The notes under the pieces were generated by a model, which saw only the letters and a program-made list of their open reading frames with translations, was not told the DNA's origin and made no database searches. The position numbers were made by a program, and so were the translations under genes. This document shows positions 16,366 to 25,475 of a DNA stretch of 64,000 nucleotides, piece by piece (within the stretch, counting starts at the first letter, position 1; each line of letters starts with the position of its first letter). The DNA is taken from positions 3,370,192-3,434,191 of the forward strand of contig NZ_CP051236.1 of the NCBI RefSeq assembly GCF_017794765.1, written 5' to 3'. This DNA comes from Nitratireductor sp. (GTDB lineage Bacteria > Pseudomonadota > Alphaproteobacteria > Rhizobiales > Rhizobiaceae).

Positions 16366-17133
16366 TCAGTCTCCAGCGCGCACAAGCTTGCGGGTAATCA
16401 TAAAGCGCAGAGCCGCTGGCAGGGCGTGCAACAATTTGATTGCTATCTTCATTTTCCAGGGGAATATGATCTCGTACCGTCCGGATTCGAGCCCTTTTTC
16501 GATCGTGTCTGCGGCCTCCTCCGCCGAGATCAGGAATGGCATCGGAAAATCATTGCGCGCCGTCAGCGGCGTATCGACGAAACCGGGATTGATGACGCTC
16601 AGCGAAACGTTCCTGCGCTCGGCCTCCGGCTTCATTGCCTCACACAGATTGTTGAGCGCCGCCTTGGTCGCGCCATAGGTTGCGCCACCGGGCAGACCAT
16701 TGTAGCCCGCCACTGAAGCCATGATGGCGATCTTGCCCCGCCCGCGCTGCATCATCGTTTTCAATAGCGGGTCAAGCGCATTCAAGGTGCCTTGCAGATT
16801 GACTGAAATCATCGCCTGCGCGGTTTCTGCCCTGAAGTCGAAAGCACCGTCGCGCTTGTAGGTGCCTGCTGCCAGAACAGCCATGTCGAGCGGTCCGAGG
16901 TCATGCTCGATCCGCCCGTGGACGCGCCTGGTCAACGTCATATCGGTAACATCAAGCGGATAAGGGTAGATGCGCCCCGCCTGCTCGGCTGCCAGTTCTT
17001 CCAGCGCTTCCACACTTCTGGCACTGGCCGCCACCTGCCATCCGCTGCGCGCCAGGCGCAACGCCAGCGCGCGCCCGATACCAGAACTTGCACCTGTGAT
17101 CCACACGATACCTTTTGCGGTGTTGCCTGTCAT
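16366..17133 (-). CDS. SDR-family NAD(P)-dependent oxidoreductase
   Basis: A 255-residue short-chain dehydrogenase with TGASSGIG (13-20), AAG (88-90), Ser140, Tyr153 and Lys157. The C-terminal tail has a hydrophobic, basic stretch (KMKIAIKLLHALPAALRF) that may touch the membrane. It is convergent with the CFA-like gene. SDRs accompany the COG2907/DUF1365/CFA block in several proteobacteria, so a role in the same lipid pathway is plausible. The start MTGNTAKG at 17133 has an AGAGGAG sequence upstream; an upstream extension to 17211 looks non-coding. Confidence 0.8.
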   Translation of the reverse strand: MTGNTAKGIVWITGASSGIGRALALRLARSGWQVAASARSVEALEELAAEQAGRIYPYPLDVTDMTLTRRVHGRIEHDLGPLDMAVLAAGTYKRDGAFDFRAETAQAMISVNLQGTLNALDPLLKTMMQRGRGKIAIMASVAGYNGLPGGATYGATKAALNNLCEAMKPEAERRNVSLSVINPGFVDTPLTARNDFPMPFLISAEEAADTIEKGLESGRYEIIFPWKMKIAIKLLHALPAALRFMITRKLVRAGD

Positions 17134-17231
17134 GACGCTCAAACTCCTCTGTTGCCAGAGACTACGCGTCAAAACCAGGGCCGGATCACCCCAGTCGGCG
17201 CCTCCCGCCATTTCGCATGCGCGAAAACCCT

Positions 17232-17876
17232 TTATTCGACCGGATACTGTTTCGCCAGGGCCGCCACGTCATTGTCGGTGAGAAGGTTTGCCTTCATGCC
17301 GCGGGTAAGCAGCACCAGACGTGCCGTTGCTTCCAGCTCCTCCATGGCGAAAACCGCTGCTCTCAGATTCTTTGCCGCCACCACCGGGCCATGATTGGCC
17401 AAAAGCACGGCTGAATGCTTGCCTGCAAGGCCCCTCACCGCCTCACCCATGGCTGCATCTCCGGGCATGAAATAGGGAAGAAGCTTCACCTTGCCGAGCT
17501 GCATGAGTGAATAGGGCGTGATGGGTGGCAGCACATTGTCGGGATCCGTTTCAGGCAGCACCGAGAGCGCCACCGAATGGGTGGAATGCAGATGCACCAC
17601 CGCGCCGGTCTGGGCCTGACGCGTTTCGTAAAAGGCTGAATGGAGAGGCACCTCCTTTGTCGGGAGGTCGCCGTCAATATGTTTGAATGATCCATCGAGA
17701 CGGGAAATGCGGGCCGGATCCAGCATGCCGAGCGAAGACCCGGTTGGGGTTACGAGCAAACTGCCATCAGAAAGCCGGGCCGATATGTTGCCGGTGGACC
17801 CATGGGTCAGGCCGCGGTCATAGAGAGATTTCGCCAAAAGCGCAATTTCATCCCGCAGGCGTGTCTCTTCACTCAT
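17232..17876 (-). CDS. otnC: 3-oxo-tetronate 4-phosphate decarboxylase-like class II aldolase
   Basis: A 214-residue class II aldolase/adducin-family protein. Motifs include GLTHGSTGNISAR, TPTGSSLG, the metal-binding pair HLHSTHS, and LLANHGPVVA with a further His. OtnC decarboxylates 3-oxo-tetronate 4-phosphate to dihydroxyacetone phosphate in D-threonate, L-threonate or erythronate catabolism. The start ATG at 17876 overlaps the stop of the kinase gene as ATGA, so the two act together. The OtnC call depends on that pairing; without it the general name fuculose-phosphate aldolase-like would be safer. Confidence 0.8.
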   Translation of the reverse strand: MSEETRLRDEIALLAKSLYDRGLTHGSTGNISARLSDGSLLVTPTGSSLGMLDPARISRLDGSFKHIDGDLPTKEVPLHSAFYETRQAQTGAVVHLHSTHSVALSVLPETDPDNVLPPITPYSLMQLGKVKLLPYFMPGDAAMGEAVRGLAGKHSAVLLANHGPVVAAKNLRAAVFAMEELEATARLVLLTRGMKANLLTDNDVAALAKQYPVE

Positions 17877-19129
17877 GCATTTGCTCCAAGAATTCGTGCT
17901 GCCTTGATGAAAAAGTCCTGTCCTCCGAAATTGCCGGATTTCAAAGCCAGTCTCAGCGATCTTCCAACCACCTGAAGCGCTGGAACACCTGGGTCGATTT
18001 CCGGCCCGATCTCGAACGCCTCGACCTCCAACGCCGACACGATCGCCCCCGAGGTTTCGCCCCCGGCGGATATGATGATGTCCACTCCCCGCTCTGCGAG
18101 AATACGCGCGGTCTCTGCAAATAGCTGCTCGATGGCCTGCGCCACCGTGTCCCGGCCAAACCGGCGCTGGTTCTCCAAAACCGTTTCCGGACCAGCGGAA
18201 GAATAGGCGAGCGGAACACCCTCTTGTTCGATCAGCCATTCAGCCAGGGATTCCGCGTTGACCCGCTTTTCAAGCACTTCGGCAGCGGCAATCTCGTATG
18301 CGGGCTGGCCTGCCCTGCGGTGCGCCTCCACCTGACCGCATGTGGCACGGGAGACAGAGCCCGCCAGTGCCACGGCCTTCGATGCCATCGGCGCGAACCC
18401 TTCCGCGCGGTCGAGCCGGGCGGGACGGCAGCCGAAATTCTCTGGAAGACCAAGAGCAATCCCTGAGCCGCCGGTCACAAGCGGGAGATCGGCCACCGCC
18501 CTGCCGATCTCCACCAGATGTGCATCGCTGACCGCGTCGACAATGATGAACGGCCGCCCCGCCTCGAACTCCCGCGTGATGGCGCGTCGAATGGCTTCAT
18601 GCCCGGCCAACACATCCCCGATAGCCACATGGCCGACGGGCTTTTTTGTCTGCGACGCCAACACCCGGCGCAGATCCGCATCCCGCATCGGCGTCAATGG
18701 GTGATTTTCCATTCCGGATTCATTGAGTAGCCGGCCATGGACAAACAGGTGACCCTGATAAATGGAGCGGCCTGTCGCGGGAAAGGCCGGGCAGAATATC
18801 ACCGGTCCCGCCTCCAGCGCCTCACTCAGCGCCTCCGCAACAGGGCCGATATTACCTTCAGACGTTGAATCGAAAGTGGAGCAGTATTTGAAGAAGAATT
18901 GACTGCAACCCTGATCGCGCAGCCAGTTCAACGCTTCCAGAGACTGTCGGACAGCCTCATCGGCGGGTACTGTCCGCGTCTTCAGGGAAACGATGCCCGC
19001 CTCCACATCCGGTGCGGCGAGTGAACTGGGGAGCCCACAATATTGAACGACCCGCATTCCGGCTTTGGCAAGCGTGTTTCCAAGGTCAGACGATCCGGTA
19101 AAGTCGTCCCCGATACAGCCAAGCTTCAT
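17873..19129 (-). CDS. otnK: 3-oxo-tetronate kinase OtnK (DUF1537)
   Basis: A 418-residue four-carbon acid sugar kinase. The N-terminal motif GCIGDDFTGSSDLGNTLAK and FFFKYCSTFDSTSEGNIGP, and the C-terminal nucleotide-binding part with SAGGETSGAIVSAL, are diagnostic of OtnK/DUF1537. It phosphorylates 3-oxo-tetronate (2-dehydro-tetronate) at O4 using ATP before OtnC acts. Length fits the family. The usual dehydrogenase (LtnD/DenD) and isomerase (OtnI) are not adjacent; a dehydrogenase of the right superfamily occurs at 23.6 kb but in another operon. Confidence 0.88.
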   Translation of the reverse strand: MKLGCIGDDFTGSSDLGNTLAKAGMRVVQYCGLPSSLAAPDVEAGIVSLKTRTVPADEAVRQSLEALNWLRDQGCSQFFFKYCSTFDSTSEGNIGPVAEALSEALEAGPVIFCPAFPATGRSIYQGHLFVHGRLLNESGMENHPLTPMRDADLRRVLASQTKKPVGHVAIGDVLAGHEAIRRAITREFEAGRPFIIVDAVSDAHLVEIGRAVADLPLVTGGSGIALGLPENFGCRPARLDRAEGFAPMASKAVALAGSVSRATCGQVEAHRRAGQPAYEIAAAEVLEKRVNAESLAEWLIEQEGVPLAYSSAGPETVLENQRRFGRDTVAQAIEQLFAETARILAERGVDIIISAGGETSGAIVSALEVEAFEIGPEIDPGVPALQVVGRSLRLALKSGNFGGQDFFIKAARILGANA

Positions 19130-19412
19130 TTATGCCTGCCCCGTGTGTTGGACAAAGTTGAAGCCCTCCCTGGGCCCCGTTTGCTCGCCAGCTTTCCATT
19201 TTCTGCGACCTTGGGAAAGAGGGGCCGGGCGGGTTGTCCATCTCCGCGCTGGGGGCACCCCGGCACTGTGTGCAGATACGTGGCGATCATCCCGACGACA
19301 ATCATCCGCTTGTTGCCGCCATCCGCTTGTTGCGCCCATGACCGAGCGCGATTGTCTCTCTCTCTCTTGCAGACTTTGCACGAGCCCTTTCGGAGCAATG
19401 CCCCTGCCAATG
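19130..19412. other. Intergenic region with no recognised gene
   Basis: About 280 bases upstream of otnK. Open frames exist on both strands but none has recognisable similarity or a good ribosome site. It probably contains the otnKC promoter. Confidence 0.4.
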
Positions 19413-20438
19413 TCAGCTGAGAAGTGACGTTTCAAACCGAACCCGTCTGCCTTGCAATGGCGCCCGGGGGTCCCAGTAGTTTGGCACCGGTGTCGTGCCC
19501 GCGGTGCAAAGCGCACTCAGAAATGCTTCGTCGTCAGCATCGTAAGGTGCTTTTGCCGCTTTGAGGTAGGCATTGAGCTGATCGACAGTACGCGGGCCGA
19601 TCAGCACGCTTTTAACGGCGTCGTTGGCCAGCACCCATTGGAGGGCGAGATGCGCCGGCGCGACCCTCTTCTGATCGGCATACACGGCCACCCTCCCCGC
19701 GAGTTCCAGTGTTGCGGGGTGAAACTCCGTTTCCAGCATGCGGTTATCCCCACGCGCCGCACGCGAACCCTCGGGCGTGCCCGAACGATATTTGCCCGTG
19801 AGCACGCCTCGCGCAAGTGGTGAATAGGGAACAACACCAATGTCAAAATGGCGGCACACCGGCAGATAGTCTGCCTCCGCAGTCCGGTTGAGCACGTGAT
19901 AACAGGGCTGCGCAGCAACCGGTCTCGCGACCCTGAACCTGTCAGCCAGATGCACGAGTTCAACGATCTTCCATGGTCGGAAATTTGACACACCCCAAGC
20001 GCGAATGGCGCCGCTGGTCAGAAGTTCGCCCATCGCTCCGACAATCTCATCGAGCGGCGTGGAGTTGTCGTCATGGTGCAGGTAATAGAGATCGACCGTT
20101 TCCCGCTTCAGCCGCTCCCGCGACAGTTCTGCCGCTTGGAGAATCCACGCAGGCGAGAGACCGCCACTTCCTTGAAACCCCGGCAGTGGATTACCGCATT
20201 TCGTGGCGACGTAAACCGGCAGATCGCGCTGGCTCAGAAGCCTTCCTAGAATGGCTTCAGATCGAGTTCCCGCATAGGAATCCGCTGTATCGATGAAATT
20301 GCCGCCAGCAGCAAGATAACAGTCGAGGATGGCTGAGGATGTCTCCTCATCAGCCTGGTCCCCGAACATCATCGTGCCAAGACAAAGGCGCGAGACCTCC
20401 GGGCCATACGGTCCAAGCTTCGTGGCCGTCAATGGCAT
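19413..20438 (-). CDS. Aldo/keto reductase
   Basis: A 341-residue NADPH-dependent aldo/keto reductase of the YghZ/Tas-like group. The catalytic tetrad is visible: Asp and Tyr in FIDTADSYAGTRSE, Lys in VYVATKCG, and His in DLYYLHHDD. GVSNFRPW and VVPYSPLARGVLTGKY are typical family segments, and VLIGPRT lies near the cofactor site. It is upstream of otnKC on the same strand but with a 280-base gap, so a metabolic link to tetronate catabolism is only suggestive. The substrate is unknown. Confidence 0.85.
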   Translation of the reverse strand: MPLTATKLGPYGPEVSRLCLGTMMFGDQADEETSSAILDCYLAAGGNFIDTADSYAGTRSEAILGRLLSQRDLPVYVATKCGNPLPGFQGSGGLSPAWILQAAELSRERLKRETVDLYYLHHDDNSTPLDEIVGAMGELLTSGAIRAWGVSNFRPWKIVELVHLADRFRVARPVAAQPCYHVLNRTAEADYLPVCRHFDIGVVPYSPLARGVLTGKYRSGTPEGSRAARGDNRMLETEFHPATLELAGRVAVYADQKRVAPAHLALQWVLANDAVKSVLIGPRTVDQLNAYLKAAKAPYDADDEAFLSALCTAGTTPVPNYWDPRAPLQGRRVRFETSLLS

Positions 20439-20646
20439 GCCTCGCCGCTCCCGTTCAGAACCTTCTTTTTATACACCGATCCAGACGCTGCCCCCACGGC
20501 CGGACGCTGAAGTTCGCCCTCTGGAGTCCAGCTTCAACGACACTTGGTGGCACGGGAGCTCATAGTGCATCTTTGACCAGAGGCAGCAAGTCTGCACGCG
20601 TTGCCTTGGGGCTACCACACATTCTGGCGGTAGCCCCCAGACCTTG

Positions 20647-21123
20647 TCAAAGGAAGAGATCTGCGATGATTGCCGATCCGACATATGTGCCCGTCATCAC
20701 GAACACGGCCACGATGAAGAGTTTCCAGCCCGAGGACTTGGCGATTGAAATTTCGCGCCGGGTGATCGCGATGCCCGCATAAGCCAGACATGGCGTGGCA
20801 AGCGTGAGAAAATTCACGTGGCTCACCTTGTCCAGAACCCAGGCACTGCCGGGTGTCCAGGGCAAGGTTGCGAGGATGCCCACGAGTGATATCCAGGCGA
20901 CCGATGGCAGGTTGATTGGAACGACATGTGTCAGAACCAGGCCAACCATCGCGATGACGTAAAGGACGGCAAGGCCGACCAGCCCCTGAATGACCGTGGC
21001 GTCTGTCGCAACCGTATTCCCCACCAGAGCGATGAGGGACACGGCGGCCAGCAGCACGGCATGCTGCCCGAGATCGGGCTTCGTGTTTGCTTCGTAGTCG
21101 ACGGGAAGTTCAGCAGTGCTCAT
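20647..21123 (-). CDS. Small integral membrane protein, partner of the DUF3100 protein
   Basis: A 158-residue protein with about four hydrophobic helices (roughly residues 22-40, 45-65, 75-92 and 133-155) and no soluble domain. I start at ATG 21123 (MSTAELP); an in-frame ATG at 21129 overlaps the upstream stop. The gene follows the DUF3100 gene directly, so the two probably form one transporter. I do not recognise a named family for this short partner. Transport direction and substrate are not readable. Confidence 0.65.
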   Translation of the reverse strand: MSTAELPVDYEANTKPDLGQHAVLLAAVSLIALVGNTVATDATVIQGLVGLAVLYVIAMVGLVLTHVVPINLPSVAWISLVGILATLPWTPGSAWVLDKVSHVNFLTLATPCLAYAGIAITRREISIAKSSGWKLFIVAVFVMTGTYVGSAIIADLFL

Positions 21124-21125
21124 GA

Positions 21126-21950
21126 TCATTCTCCGGCGTTGCTGGCTGCGGGCTCTTTGCGGCCCAGAAGGTCGTAGAGTTTCTCAGTCACCGGCAGGGC
21201 CACAAAGATGCACAGGTAAAGACCCGTTGCATATGTCAGCACATTGCTGGCCCCGGCGAGGGCGAGAATCTGCTCCTCCATCGCCGGTACGGCGTGAGAC
21301 AACGCACCGGAACAGGCCGCCATCATCGAGCCTGACCCGATGCCGCACGCCATGGCCAGAGCCTCGATGCTGAACCAGCCGGAGGTCGCCAGAAGCGACG
21401 CGAGAATGGCGAAGATGAACGTCCCGAAAAGTGTACCGATGACATAGACGCCCATGACACCGGCACCCTCGGCGGATTTCAGCCCGTATTTGTCGGCGAT
21501 GATCGCGATGTTCGGTTCACGGGCGACGGAGAAAGTGGCTCCCACCGCTTCCCGCCCCATGCCGAGCACCAGCACGGCAACCGGGAAAGCAAGCAGAATC
21601 GTGCCCAGATTGCCGAGCTCCTGCAAAATCAGCGCCGGCCCCGCGGCAATGATCTTCTCCATCGACGGCCCAATGATCGTGCCGAACTTGGCGATGAACG
21701 GCATGATCGCGATCACGATCAGCGGTGATGCAGCACGGACCTCGCGCTGTCCCATCCAGCCTTCAGCCTTGCGAATGACGTTGGGATTGAGAATTAGCCC
21801 CATCACGAAGGCGTAAAGCAGCGGCAGAAGCAGGATCGAACCAATGCCGATCGGCACGGCGATCACGCCGATGGCCTCTGCGATGACGGTGATGACCAGC
21901 ACGCTCAGATGAAGGCGCCAGTCCAGCAGTATGTCTTTCGTCTTCTCCAT
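21126..21950 (-). CDS. DUF3100 membrane transporter-like protein
   Basis: A 274-residue polytopic membrane protein of the DUF3100 family, with about eight hydrophobic segments, glycine-rich stretches (GIGSGSMMAACSGAL) and a central FIAKFGTIIGPSMEKI region. The start ATG 21950 follows GAGGGGATCTCT. It is followed by the small membrane gene and preceded by the aldehyde dehydrogenase gene on the same strand. The family has no established biochemical role; the arrangement with an M20 amidohydrolase and dehydrogenases suggests movement of an organic acid or acyl-amino acid. That is inference. Confidence 0.72.
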   Translation of the reverse strand: MEKTKDILLDWRLHLSVLVITVIAEAIGVIAVPIGIGSILLLPLLYAFVMGLILNPNVIRKAEGWMGQREVRAASPLIVIAIMPFIAKFGTIIGPSMEKIIAAGPALILQELGNLGTILLAFPVAVLVLGMGREAVGATFSVAREPNIAIIADKYGLKSAEGAGVMGVYVIGTLFGTFIFAILASLLATSGWFSIEALAMACGIGSGSMMAACSGALSHAVPAMEEQILALAGASNVLTYATGLYLCIFVALPVTEKLYDLLGRKEPAASNAGE

Positions 21951-22035
21951 AGAGATCCCCTCTCGTAAGCCCGCCCCATTCTTAACGCGGGCCGGGATGG
22001 AACAAAGGGCGGCCCCGAGGGACCGCCCATGCGGT

Positions 22036-23580
22036 TCAGCCCGGCGCGTAACCGAAGCCGATGGTCGGATCGGCTGCGGTTTCGACCCAGACTGATTTCG
22101 TAGTCGTATAGGCGGCAAGCGCCTCCCGGCCGGAAGAACGCCCATAGCCCGACTGGCCAAAGCCGCCGAAAGGCGACATCACATGGATTGTCTTGTAGCT
22201 GTTGATCCAGAAAGTGCCAGCGCGAACTGTTGCTGCAACGCGGTGTGCACGTCCCACATCCCGTGTCCAGACCGCGCCCGCGAGCCCATAGGGCGTGTCG
22301 TTGGCAAGCGCCACTGCTTCTTCCTCCTCCTCGAAGGAAAGAACGGACAGAACGGGGCCAAACACCTCCTCACGCGCGATCTCCATCTCGCGAGATACCT
22401 GGTCGAGAACTGTCGGAGCATAGAAAAATCCGTCGGTATCACCCAGGGCCTCCGGCTTTCCGCCGCCGGTTGCCAGATGCGCACCTTCTGAAACGGCGGC
22501 GCGCACCATAGTGTCCACCTTGTTCCACTGGCGGGCATTGTTGACCGGGCCGATCTGCGTGGCCGGATCGAGCGGCATGCCGACTGGAATTCGGGCGCTG
22601 GCCTTCGCCAGTTTTTCAACCATCTCCGCGTGCACGCTGCGGTGAACCAGAAGCCGGGAACCAGCCACGCAGCTTTGACCGCACGCGGCGAAGATTGCCG
22701 CCTGCGCACCGACCACGGCACGGTCGATATCCGCATCGGCAAACACGATGTTGGCGGATTTCCCGCCCAGTTCCAGGATTGAAGGGATGAGACGCCGCGC
22801 CGCGGCGGATGCGATCGCCGCACCGCCCGCAGCTGAGCCGACGAAGACGACCAGACCCGTCGCGGGGTGTTCGATCATCTTCTGGCCGGCCGTCGGCCCC
22901 TGCCCTGCAATCACGTTGACGAGCCCCTTCGGCGCACCTGCCTTGACACACAGGGCAGCGATGACGAGCGAGCTCAACGGCGTTAGCTCGGAAGGTTTCA
23001 GCATCACCGCATTGCCCGCACAGATCGCCGGTGCAACCTGCCAGCAACAGGTGAAAAGCGGCGCATTCCAGGGGGTGATCTGGGTAACCACACCGATGGG
23101 CTCGTGGCGGGTGTAATTGAGATGGCTTGACGGTACCGGGATCACGTCGCCGCTGATCTTGTCGCACCAGCCCGCATAATACTCGAACATCTCGGCCATG
23201 CGAGCCGGCTCGCCGGCGGCATCGCGGATGGGACGGCCGGCCGAGATCGCCTCAAGACGGGAAAGCGGCTCCGCATGTGCGCGGATCTCGCGTGCGATCT
23301 CGAACATGATGCGCCCGCGTTCTGACGCTGTCTTGCCCCACCATTCACGCTGCGCAGCAACTGCCGCTTCGGCAGCTACGTCCACCACGGCTGCACCGGC
23401 ATCTAAGAACTCCGCAAAGGCCTTGCCGGTGGCCGGATCGGTCAGCTCAAGGCCCTCGCCATCACCCGACATCAACCGTCCGGCAACGTGATTTTGCACC
23501 TCGGCGCTGCCGAGCAGTTCGGTCAACAACCGCGCGACTTCCGTGCGTGTGTCGCTTACGGGGATCATGTCGTCAGCCAT
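22036..23580 (-). CDS. NAD(P)-dependent aldehyde dehydrogenase
   Basis: A 514-residue ALDH that oxidises an aldehyde to the acid. The oxyanion Asn172 (TPWNAP), general base Glu270 (LELGGKS) and nucleophile Cys304 (CGQSC) are all present, as are FVGSAAGG in the cofactor site and PFGGFGQSGYGR near the C-terminus. Closest in feel to betaine-aldehyde/gamma-aminobutyraldehyde-type enzymes, but the substrate is unknown. The start MADDMIP at 23580 overlaps the end of the upstream dehydrogenase by eight bases, so the two are coupled. Confidence 0.88.
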   Translation of the reverse strand: MADDMIPVSDTRTEVARLLTELLGSAEVQNHVAGRLMSGDGEGLELTDPATGKAFAEFLDAGAAVVDVAAEAAVAAQREWWGKTASERGRIMFEIAREIRAHAEPLSRLEAISAGRPIRDAAGEPARMAEMFEYYAGWCDKISGDVIPVPSSHLNYTRHEPIGVVTQITPWNAPLFTCCWQVAPAICAGNAVMLKPSELTPLSSLVIAALCVKAGAPKGLVNVIAGQGPTAGQKMIEHPATGLVVFVGSAAGGAAIASAAARRLIPSILELGGKSANIVFADADIDRAVVGAQAAIFAACGQSCVAGSRLLVHRSVHAEMVEKLAKASARIPVGMPLDPATQIGPVNNARQWNKVDTMVRAAVSEGAHLATGGGKPEALGDTDGFFYAPTVLDQVSREMEIAREEVFGPVLSVLSFEEEEEAVALANDTPYGLAGAVWTRDVGRAHRVAATVRAGTFWINSYKTIHVMSPFGGFGQSGYGRSSGREALAAYTTTKSVWVETAADPTIGFGYAPG

Positions 23581-24460
23581 CCGTTTTCTCTTCCGTACCG
23601 GCCGCAACACGGCCAAGCAGCATAAAATCCTGATCGTCGGCAATGCCCGAGCTTTCCTCGGACCACAGTTTCGCGACCAATTCCGAGACTGGCATGGGAC
23701 AGCCGCTGTCCCGCGCCAGTTCAAGCGCCAGTCTCACATCCTTGCGCATCAGACCTGCAGAAAAACCGCTGTCGAAACTGCCGGTCAAAACCCAATTGGG
23801 AAAATGAACCTCGCTTAGCGCGCTCCGCCCCGTGGCGCTGTTGATGACGGAAAGCGCGTCCCGGGCCGGAAGGCCCGATGCCTCTGCAAGCCGCAGCCCT
23901 TCCGCCGTGGTGAGCATATGGCAGGCCACCAGCATATTGTTGACGAGCTTCGCGATATTGCCGGCCCCGCTCGGCCCGACATGGATCACCTTGGAAGCAA
24001 GCGCATCCAGAACCGGTTTGGCCTGCGCGACCCACTGCGCATCGCCGCCCAGCATCACCGAAAGGGAACCGCTTGCCGCCCCCTGCGGACCGCCACTGAC
24101 GGGCGCATCAAGAAAACCGTGGCCGATCTCGGAGAGTTTCGCCGCCAGTCTGCGGCTCACCGCCGCTTCAGACGTCGACGTGTCGATGATGATCTTCGGA
24201 GAATTGAATGCACCTGCGGCCAATCCGGCCTCAATCGTCGATTCCACATGGCTGGCAAGGGGCAATGAGAGGACAATCACGTCACATGCCTCGATCACCC
24301 CGGCCGGAGCCCCATGCGCAGTAATGCCGGCTTCTTTGGCTCTTGCCATGGCCCGCGGCGCAAGGTCAAAAGCTGTCACGGAAAAGCCATTGGCCAGAAG
24401 AGAGCGGGCCATGCCCATTCCCATAGCTCCAAGACCGATCACGCCGACCGACTGCGTCAT
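23573..24460 (-). CDS. 3-hydroxyisobutyrate dehydrogenase-family oxidoreductase
   Basis: A 295-residue beta-hydroxyacid dehydrogenase. The Rossmann motif GVIGLGAMGMGMA is at residues 6-18, the substrate motif FLDAPVSGGPQGA mid-protein, and the catalytic lysine in GNIAKLVNN. GLMRKDVRLAL is typical of the C-terminal all-helical domain. Members oxidise 3-hydroxyisobutyrate, tartronate semialdehyde, threonate or related acids. The start ATG 24460 follows GGGAGGTGGC. Followed by the aldehyde dehydrogenase, which suggests a hydroxy acid to semialdehyde to acid sequence. It could also supply the missing dehydrogenase for the otnK/otnC pair. Confidence 0.83.
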   Translation of the reverse strand: MTQSVGVIGLGAMGMGMARSLLANGFSVTAFDLAPRAMARAKEAGITAHGAPAGVIEACDVIVLSLPLASHVESTIEAGLAAGAFNSPKIIIDTSTSEAAVSRRLAAKLSEIGHGFLDAPVSGGPQGAASGSLSVMLGGDAQWVAQAKPVLDALASKVIHVGPSGAGNIAKLVNNMLVACHMLTTAEGLRLAEASGLPARDALSVINSATGRSALSEVHFPNWVLTGSFDSGFSAGLMRKDVRLALELARDSGCPMPVSELVAKLWSEESSGIADDQDFMLLGRVAAGTEEKTDG

Positions 24461-24566
24461 GCCACCTCCCATGCACTTGGTGTTCATGACACTGCGGTGA
24501 CAGAGTGTTGTTGAGTAGACATCGATTCAGGCACGTAGCGTTGCTATTTTAGCAACACAAGATGCA

Positions 24567-25475
24567 CTATTCACGGAATGCCGACATGTTCGCGGCCAGA
24601 TACTCGACCGTTATTGACGAAGACTGCGGCAAGCGACGGCGGGCCCGCACCATAAGGTGCGCACTGACATGCCGCAGGCTTTCCTCGTCGAGCTCGACAA
24701 TCGCGACCTCACCCCGTTCTGCCTGTATGGAGACGGAGAAGCGTGGAAGGAAGCTTCCGCCCATGCCCGCGCCCACATATCGAATCAAAGCGGCGATGGA
24801 GGAGGTCTCCACCTGGGGCCGCAACGCAAGCCCAAGATCGCCGGCTGCACGCGCAACCAGTGCCCTGATGCCATGGCGGGCATCGAGGATGGCAAAGGGA
24901 TGATCAAGCATTTCAGCAAGCCGTACGGACCGTCGTTCAGCGAGCGGAGAATGAACCGGGACCACACCGCAGAGCGGTTGTCTTGCAAGCGCCACTGCCC
25001 GTGTTGCTTCCATAGGGACAGGATTGTAGGCGATACCCAGATCCGCGTCCCCTTCAACCACCTGGCGCTGAATTTCCTCGGTTCCGGCAATGTTGATGCG
25101 AAACCTGAGATGAGGATGGTTCTCCGCGAGCGGGGCGAGGCCGTTCTGCATCAGATCTGCAGCAAATCCCTCGCCGACGGCGATACGCACCACCTGCCCG
25201 CCCGAAGCTGTGAACTTGCCGAGCTGGTCGAGCAGAAACGTCTCTTCATCCTGCCGAACGAGTGCATGCTCACGCACCAGCCGCCCTGCATCCGTCAGCA
25301 CGATGCCCTGTGCGCTGCGTTCCACGAGACCAACACCCAGCCGCGCTTCGGCTTCGGCCAGCTTGCGGCTGATCGCCGAGGGCGCAACATTCAGCCGTTC
25401 GGCGGCACGACGGATCGACCCCTCGCGGGCAACGACCAGGAACGCCCGCAAGAAGCGGCTGTCCAGAGCGTCCAT
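24567..25475 (-). CDS. LysR-family transcriptional regulator
   Basis: A 302-residue LysR-type regulator. The N-terminal winged helix (1-60) contains FLVVAREGSIRRAAERLNV and APSAISRKLAEAEARLG. A co-inducer-binding domain of two alpha/beta lobes occupies residues 90-295. The start codon shares its A with the stop of the M20 gene (TGATG), so it is expressed within the same transcript it probably controls. The ligand is unknown but likely an intermediate of the surrounding pathway. Confidence 0.88.
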   Translation of the reverse strand: MDALDSRFLRAFLVVAREGSIRRAAERLNVAPSAISRKLAEAEARLGVGLVERSAQGIVLTDAGRLVREHALVRQDEETFLLDQLGKFTASGGQVVRIAVGEGFAADLMQNGLAPLAENHPHLRFRINIAGTEEIQRQVVEGDADLGIAYNPVPMEATRAVALARQPLCGVVPVHSPLAERRSVRLAEMLDHPFAILDARHGIRALVARAAGDLGLALRPQVETSSIAALIRYVGAGMGGSFLPRFSVSIQAERGEVAIVELDEESLRHVSAHLMVRARRRLPQSSSITVEYLAANMSAFRE

